Assembly (NCBI GenBank): GCA_900088475.1
Contig: FLMG01004758.1
Location: 1-12,196 of the forward strand
DNA: 12,196 nt
Origin: Hyphochytrium catenoides
Taxonomy: Eukaryota; Sar; Hyphochytriomycetes; Hyphochytriales; Hyphochytriaceae
Reading direction: 5' to 3'
Numbering within the stretch: the stretch's first letter is position 1; every line of letters begins with the position of its first letter. Positions 7,515 through 12,196 of the stretch are shown here, piece by piece. The translations under genes were made by a program, and so were the position numbers. Below the pieces are notes generated by a model. It worked only from the letters and a program-made list of their open reading frames with translations. It did not search any database and was not told the origin of the DNA.

Positions 7515-7757
7515 AGCTCTTCATTGCCTTGGAGGAAGCACTCATCTTCTACCCTTTCTCCTCCCAGCCAGTTTCTTTACTTTGCGTTCTTCTGCTGCTG
7601 CTGATTAGGGTTAAGAAGCTCTATCTCTCCATGCCTTGGAATCAATAAGCTCTAGGCTACGTTTCCTCCTAGCAAACTCGTTAGATTGCGTTCTTCTTCT
7701 GCTGCTGCTGCTTAGAGCTAAGCTCTTCATTGCCTTGAGCAAGAAGCTCTCTTCTAC
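7515..7757 (+). repeat. Tandem repeat, about 103-bp period, 2.4 units
   Basis: Units start at AGCT at 7515, 7617 and 7721, so the spacings are 102 and 104 bases. Shared landmarks are AGCTCTTCATTGCCTTG or its variant at each start, and TTGCGTTCTTC followed by GCT repeats and TTAG near the end (7582 and 7686). The third unit is cut short where similarity to the crystallin-like gene begins. The array therefore abuts the duplicated copy directly. Confidence 0.7.
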
Positions 7758-8370
7758 GTTGCTTCAAATCCAAAGGTGATGGTCAGCTATTGATGCTGAA
7801 TGGTTGCTTTTCATGGCTGGTCATATTACCGTCGTTGGTGCTGCCGATGATAGCAGTAATTTCATCACCAGCAATGCTGCCCATCGGGCTGATTATTCTA
7901 CTAGCGCTCCAGACCACCTAAGAAGGTCATTGGTGGATAGCTTTGTAGTGCCTGGCCAGGCTGTAGCCTGCCTCCTCTTCTTCGCCGACGGGTACGGTTC
8001 TAAGCCGCCGCAGACGTGCATGCGGATAGCGCATGTAATATCTCTTAATAATCTGTATCAGAATACTGCTGCCTCTACTATCAGTTCGGACAAAACATCA
8101 TCCTCGCATGTACCCTCATCAGTAGCGGTCCACTACTAAGGCTCAATTGCAAGTTTTCCAGCGCCACCACCAGAAGAGGCAATTCTTCTACAGCGCTCTG
8201 AACCTCTGTTGTTGGAGGATGACTCAATCTTCTCAAGTGTTTGGGTGAAGCAAGGATGTCGGCGGCTGATGACCTTTGAACATGCTGAATTTGGTTGATT
8301 GTGCCCTTTTGCTTTGAATCGCTGCTCAAGACGATGCCTGCTTCTATCAATTCCACCGCTTCCTGGGTTT
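7752..8370 (+). pseudogene. Decayed second copy of the crystallin-like gene
   Basis: This is a diverged duplicate of 5808-6500. For example, 47 bases at 7846-7892 differ from 5939-5985 at only three positions. The matching frame can start at ATG 7813 (MAGHITVVGAADDSS) but stops at TAA 8137-8139. It resumes in the same frame and ends again at TGA 8296-8298. Its first calcium motif reads DDSIFSS, with one extra residue. The signature tryptophan is Met, and a deletion removes the glycine end of the signature and the whole second NDKISS motif. Similarity returns near 8334-8370 but in another frame. Upstream, single-base differences and a net 43-base deletion break the frame used by the intact gene. 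An intron hiding the first stop is conceivable, but the loss of all key residues makes a working protein unlikely. Confidence 0.7.
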
Positions 8371-9531
8371 TGCTCCTTCTGTTCCCAAAGGCTGTCCTTC
8401 GCCGGTCTCCTCCCGTCCGAGTTAGTGGGATACAATCGCCTTGCCACCGTGATGATGTTGTTGAACCGTCTCTCTCGGTGGCAAGGCGGTGATTACTGGG
8501 CTCTTTGGGACGAGGCTCGGGCGGCTTGTCGTCCGTCTTCTCCGCTATCTGCCTTCCCATGGACCCGCTACTTCCCTCTTACCTCCACAACGGACTCCCC
8601 CACACTGTCAACTTGAAATAGTTAGCGTACTCCTGGCTAAGCCAGGTCACTACCAGTGGTTCAGATATGGGGCAGCTTTCTCCTTTCTTCTGCGCCATTT
8701 CTTGAAGTTGCGGACAACAGTCCTTGAACTGTTTTGTTTGTTTTCCCTGCACGCCGTAAGGCTTGACATCATGTCATGGAACATGTAAGTGTCGCCTACG
8801 GAGCTTGGCAGCTCACGATTCGTCGTTAATCGGCCTGGGCAAATGACTGGGGCTTCACAGCAGCAGGAACGCGTTCAGGTGATTCAGTATGTAGGATACC
8901 AACCAGATAGCAGCTCCTGCCGGGAGCAATGGTTGAGCATAATGTTTGAGAGAACCCACATTGTGCTTTGAGAGCTTCAAAGCGATGTTCTGGACAACTG
9001 GAAAGTAAAATGTGGCTTTCAGTAGTTGATACGTCTCAGCACTCTTTCTTCTCCTCCTTCCATATTTTGGTTGGGCCCTTATTGGGCTTCAATGGTCACT
9101 GCAACTCCGACGTCAATATGGCGAGCCTTCATGGCAGCTCTAGTGCTTGTCTCATACAATTCGAGGAGCTTGAGAGTGAGTGTCATGTCTGATGCAGATT
9201 GGAATAGCGTGTCGGTCAACGGCGGCGCCTATCTCAGCGGCATCGGCCAGTACTGCACTGCCTAGTCGTCTTAGGAATAAGACATCTTAAGGTCATATCA
9301 ACGCTCGTAACGCTATCTGATTTGGGCATGTGGACCATCTTCAGCTTGTGAGGGGAAGGGAGGTAGTCCAAGGATATAGTGCATCTCCTAATCTGCTTAC
9401 CGGAGTACCGGCGGTGACCGCCTGAGAGGTGGACAGAAGGTTCAGCCAACGAGGAAGATGCAATCTCGGCTGTCGGGTGGGCAAAAGCCAGGTGCTGCCG
9501 ACAAGGGATCCTGCTGCTGAGCAACAATGCT
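8371..9531. other. Mixed region with short open frames, no recognised gene
   Basis: Several plus-strand frames of 60-100 codons lie here (8489-8788, 8789-8971, 8968-9192, 9026-9265). I recognise no domain in any of them. A consensus 5' splice sequence, GTAAGT, is at 8785-8790, so multi-exon coding is possible, but joining to nearby AG sites soon meets stop codons. Small perfect hairpins are at 8632-8646 (CCTGGC/GCCAGG) and 9410-9422 (GGCGG/CCGCC). Confidence 0.4.
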
Positions 9532-9792
9532 ATGTTCAAGGAAGACTGTGAGCAAGCATTGAAGATCAGAACTAAGAAGGAGGAGGGATGCTATAATAAT
9601 TCATTGGCAGAAGATGTTCATAAGAGAAGGGAGACGAGGCCCGTGAGACACGGAGAGAACAAGAAAGGAGTAGAAGAGGATCAAGAAGAGAGAGAAGAAG
9701 CGCCGGTTCGGAGAGAGGCAGGAGAGGACTCCTCATCGACCAGGGGCACAGATACGGAGAGAAAGAAGAGGAGAGTGGAGGAGGAGTTCTAG
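9532..9792 (+). CDS. Weak ORF, highly charged 86-residue peptide
   Basis: This is an ATG-to-TAG frame whose product is dominated by Glu, Arg and Lys. It ends in a basic cluster, ERKKRRVEEEF, that resembles a nuclear-localisation patch. The first 30 codons are less biased than the rest. The DNA is GA-rich, however, and such frames arise readily from purine tracts. No domain is recognised and no neighbour supports a role. I list it only as the least repetitive of the purine-rich frames. Confidence 0.12.
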   Translation: MFKEDCEQALKIRTKKEEGCYNNSLAEDVHKRRETRPVRHGENKKGVEEDQEEREEAPVRREAGEDSSSTRGTDTERKKRRVEEEF

Positions 9793-10019
9793 GGGCGGGA
9801 AGAAGAGGCTTCCAAAGGAGGGTGATCTGCCTGGAGATCCTCAGGATGATAGCGGGCGAAGTGACCCGCGATCCAGTTGTGCCTGACTAGTGGTCTTGCA
9901 GGTCAGGATACGCCCACAACTAGCAGGTCGTGGACAGAGTCGGTGGCTCTCCTGCTGCTTGCCCGCTGATGAGTCAGGAAGAAGGAGAGGATGCCGCGCG
10001 TGAGCGGTTCTTCCCTTTC
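9793..10019. other. Mixed sequence, nothing recognised
   Basis: Non-repetitive sequence of intermediate GC content. I see no ORF with a credible start and no RNA gene. Confidence 0.4.
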
Positions 10020-10059
10020 CATGCAACTTCTCAACAGAAACGATAAATCATAACAGTAG
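10020..10059 (+). repeat. 40-bp dispersed direct repeat, copy 2
   Basis: This matches 4453-4492 in both halves (CATGCAACTTCTC and ATAAATCATAACAGTAG), with a diverged centre of equal total length. It lies about 170 bases before the right GA arm. Both copies are in the same orientation. Confidence 0.75.
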
Positions 10060-10228
10060 AAGAAGCCTTCTAATAATAAGACAGAGAAAGACGTCTGTTT
10101 GGTTCTTGTAGCATTATTCAGGATATTCGTCTGAATTGACGATAGATAGGTGATAGCCACCGTTCGGTTCTTGAATATGTCTATTTCAATCAGGTCATGA
10201 AAGATGATTCTGATCCTCCTGTCGCACA

Positions 10229-10405
10229 AGGGAGACAGAGAGAGAATGCGTGAGACAGAGAGAGAGAATGCGTGAGATAGAGAGGGAGAGAGACAGAAGA
10301 TGCGTGAGACAGAGAGAGAGAGTGAGAGAGTGAGGCAGAAAGAGACAGGGGGAGAGAGAGTGAGAGTGAGAGTCAGAGAAAGAGACGCAGAGAGACAGTG
10401 AGTGT

Positions 10406-10456
<51 letters not shown>

Positions 10457-10463
10457 GAGTGAA
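10229..10463 (+). repeat. GA microsatellite with minisatellite and (GA)22
   Basis: The block opens with a short minisatellite whose key word ATGCGTGAGA recurs at 10246, 10268 and 10300, embedded in GACAGAGAGAGA. It continues through GAGTGAGA variants to a perfect (GA)22 at 10409-10452. The minus-strand frame across it is the longest open frame in the window (272 codons). It begins at TTG and encodes Ser-Leu repeats, so it is not a gene. Confidence 0.9.
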
Positions 10464-10619
10464 AACTGCAGAAAGAGAGCCAAAATATTCCTGCTTCGAT
10501 GGAGAATCTGCAACATAAGAGAGAGAGATTCTAGGATGACGATCGACGCAGAGCCTGGATAACCGCTGGAATGAAGTCTTAAGCTGCGGCGCTGGCCTAA
10601 GGCCTGGCGCTTGTCCACG
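10464..10619. other. Short complex island between GA and CT tracts
   Basis: Mixed sequence separates the plus-strand GA run from the following CT run. No gene or RNA is seen. Confidence 0.45.
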
Positions 10620-10910
10620 CCTCTCTATCTTGTTTTCTCTCTTCATTTCATTCATCTTCTCTCTCTCTCTTTCACTCTCTCTCTCTCCCTCTCTCACTCT
10701 CCCGTGCTGTTCCTTCGCCAAAGTTTTCTCCCTCCTCTTTTTAGGTATGAAGACTGGAACCCGAACCTCTCTTCTCTCTTTCTCCCCTTTTCATCCGCGT
10801 TCTCTCTCTCTTCGCAGCTTTTCATCTGCCGGTAGGAGGTTGACTCCTCGGCCTCCTCTCTCTCTCATCGTCGGGCCCCAGCACTTCCAATGGCGAAGCC
10901 GCATAGACCC
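10620..10910 (-). repeat. CT-rich tract
   Basis: The purine strand switches to minus again. The tract is made of imperfect CT, TTC and CCT runs with interruptions. Frames through it encode Ser/Leu/Phe-rich peptides typical of CT repeats. Confidence 0.8.
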
Positions 10911-10913
10911 TAA

Positions 10914-10968
10914 GAAGAGAGAAAGAAGGGGTGAAGAGAGAGAAAGAAGAGAAGAGGAAGAAGGTGTG
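10914..10968 (+). repeat. Short GA insertion between CT tracts
   Basis: About 55 bases of GAAGAGAGA-type sequence are flanked on both sides by CT-rich DNA. This gives two strand switches within a few hundred bases. Confidence 0.8.
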
Positions 10969-10974
10969 CTGTCC

Positions 10975-11550
10975 ATTCCTCGTTCTTCCCTCTTCCATGT
11001 CCTGTCTCTCTCTCAGAGGTTGAGTGCTGCCTCTTCTTCTTCTCGCCCGCTCTTTCTGTCTGCCCTTTCCTCTATCTCCTATCCTCTTTCTTTCTTCCTC
11101 TTCTTGGTTCCGCGTCACATGTTTCTCTCCTTGGACTTGGTCTAGCTTGGGTCTCTCTCTTTCTCTCTCTCCCTCTTGACATAAAAGAGAACTCTTCTCA
11201 CTCTCCCCAGTCATATATTCCTTTTGCCTTTTCTCTCTGTTGTTGGCAACTCAGTAAGTGACTGTGTCTCGTTCCTTTTGCTCTCTCTGTTTCTCTGTCT
11301 TCCTCTCTCTGTCTTTCTTTCTCTCTTTCTCTCTCTCTCTCCCTCCCACCGTCTGTCGCTCGATATCGCTTTCTGTCTGGCTTCTATCGCTGACTCTCTC
11401 TCCTTGCTGTCTGACTGTCTTCTTAAACCTTGGGTCTGTCTCTCTCTCTTGAGCAGATTGCCTTCCTCTGCTATCTCCTCAGCTCCAAGCGGCATTATCC
11501 TCAGGAGCCATAGACATTCTGCAGCTCAGACTATCCTCTAGCGCTCTACC

Positions 11551-11583
<33 letters not shown>

Positions 11584-11606
11584 CTTCCCCAAGTCCCTCT
11601 CTTCGT
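10975..11606 (-). repeat. Long CT-rich region
   Basis: Imperfect CT/TCTT/CTGT runs, with the densest parts at about 11280-11345 and 11550-11586. These are separated by less biased sequence at 11200-11275 and 11455-11540. Open frames here on both strands are compositional (Ser-Leu repeats on plus, Glu-Arg repeats on minus). No gene is supported. Confidence 0.8.
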
Positions 11607-11631
11607 CAAGCTCCATGTTGGGCCTGATACA

Positions 11632-11768
11632 GACACAGAGAGAGAGAGACGCGCTTGTTCTTATGGGACTGGCAGTCCAGAACTTTCTCTCTTCCTCTGC
11701 CTTTAAAGAGAGAGAAGAAGGAGCAAAAGAGATGAAGCGAGGAGATGGACAGAGAGAGAAGAGACGGC
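11632..11768 (+). repeat. GA-rich patches with a mixed interval
   Basis: Short GA runs at 11636-11650 and 11706-11762 flank a mixed segment that contains CT patches. The purine strand is plus. No gene is seen. Confidence 0.6.
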
Positions 11769-11859
11769 GGCGTCCTCTCCTTCTTGTTAACAATTCAGTG
11801 GAAGCAGCAGTCAGGCTCGGTGCGGCAGGAGTCCATCTGCCAGAGAGGACATGGAAAGG

Positions 11860-11867
11860 TGAGAGCG

Positions 11868-11919
<52 letters not shown>

Positions 11920-12045
11920 GAGAGAGAGATGGGTGTAATGCAGAAGGAAGAGAGTGTTAATTTAAATTGATGATAGGGCGAGAGCGAGAGAATGGTACAG
12001 GAAGAGAGAGAGAGAGAGAGACAGTTAGAGAGAGAAAGATATGGG
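11860..12045 (+). repeat. GA microsatellite block
   Basis: Dense GA runs at 11868-11929 are interrupted by single A and C bases. A second set lies at 12002-12036. A non-repetitive spacer at about 11930-11990 includes TTAATTTAAATTGATGA. Confidence 0.9.
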
Positions 12046-12104
12046 AAAGCAAAAGTTGTGCTGTCCCAGCTCTTCAACGGCTCATTGTTGGCTAAAGCTG
12101 ACGC

Positions 12105-12196
12105 TCTTTCTTTCTTAACATCGATCCTTTCTCCTCTTCATTTGTTTGCCTCCTCCCTTCCTTTTCTCTCTTACCTTTGCCCTCTCTCTCTCTCTC
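12105..12196 (-). repeat. CT-rich tract, right edge
   Basis: Pyrimidine-rich sequence ends in a CT run that continues beyond the window, so its length is unknown. Confidence 0.8.

Noticed and set aside
7599-7616. Telomere-like TTAGGGTT
   Set aside because: It is a single unit only, inside the 103-bp tandem repeat, with no array.
10229-10320. Possible CRISPR-like array from regularly recurring ATGCGTGAGA
   Set aside because: The spacing is irregular (22 and 32 bases), the intervening sequence is itself GA repeat rather than unique spacers, and the context is eukaryotic.
9903-10721. Longest open frame in the window, 272 codons on the minus strand
   Set aside because: It begins at TTG, and much of its length translates the GA microsatellite into Ser-Leu repeats. 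No domain is seen.
11811-12077. Minus-strand Ser-Leu-rich frame and plus-strand Arg-Glu-rich frames in the right arm
   Set aside because: All are translations of GA/CT repeats in alternate frames.
1-12196. tRNA or 5S rRNA genes
   Set aside because: I checked GGTTC/GTTCGA occurrences for a T-arm consensus and a matching acceptor stem and found none.
1-12196. Transposon or retroelement proteins
   Set aside because: No reverse transcriptase, integrase or transposase motif appears in any frame. The repeats seen are short and non-coding.

Overview
The window looks like a gene-poor stretch of a eukaryotic nuclear genome. About a quarter of it is GA/CT microsatellite, with further GAA, CTT and CAT triplet runs. 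There are no ribosome-binding sites, no operon-like gene spacing and no recognisable bacterial genes. The only protein signature I recognise is a calcium-binding beta/gamma-crystallin motif set, a family present in several eukaryotic and bacterial lineages. I cannot name the organism. Long GA/CT tracts between sparse genes occur in many protists and animals, so the base pattern alone does not decide it.

Layout: positions 1-1360 form a left microsatellite arm in which the purine-rich strand switches from plus (1-660) to minus (about 662-850, with a perfect (CT)28) and back to plus (1086-1355). Positions 1361-2620 are mixed sequence without a convincing gene. Two blocks of GAA-rich DNA followed by CAT repeats (2621-2931 and 3900-4186) resemble each other. 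Positions 4450-5350 are relatively AT-rich and hold a striking cluster of the hexamer GTTCTA. Positions 5798-6514 encode the one credible protein, a putative membrane-targeted or secreted beta/gamma-crystallin-like protein. It is followed by a short repeated unit (6521-6787). A roughly 103-bp tandem array (7515-7757) leads directly into a decayed second copy of the crystallin-like gene (about 7752-8370). Positions 8400-10220 are mixed, with only weak ORFs. Positions 10230-12196 form a right microsatellite arm that again alternates between GA and CT strands.

How it fits together: the core event I can support is duplication of a crystallin-like gene followed by decay of the downstream copy. That copy has two in-frame stops, an extra residue inside its first calcium motif, loss of the tryptophan of its Greek-key signature, and a deletion that removes the second calcium motif. 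Six length differences between the copies in the middle of the gene are all three bases or a multiple of three. Those at the 5' and 3' ends are not. This hints at which part of the gene was under coding constraint. The rest is repeat-rich intergenic DNA. Most long ORFs here are translations of CT or GA runs (Ser-Leu or Glu-Arg repeats) and are not annotated as genes.
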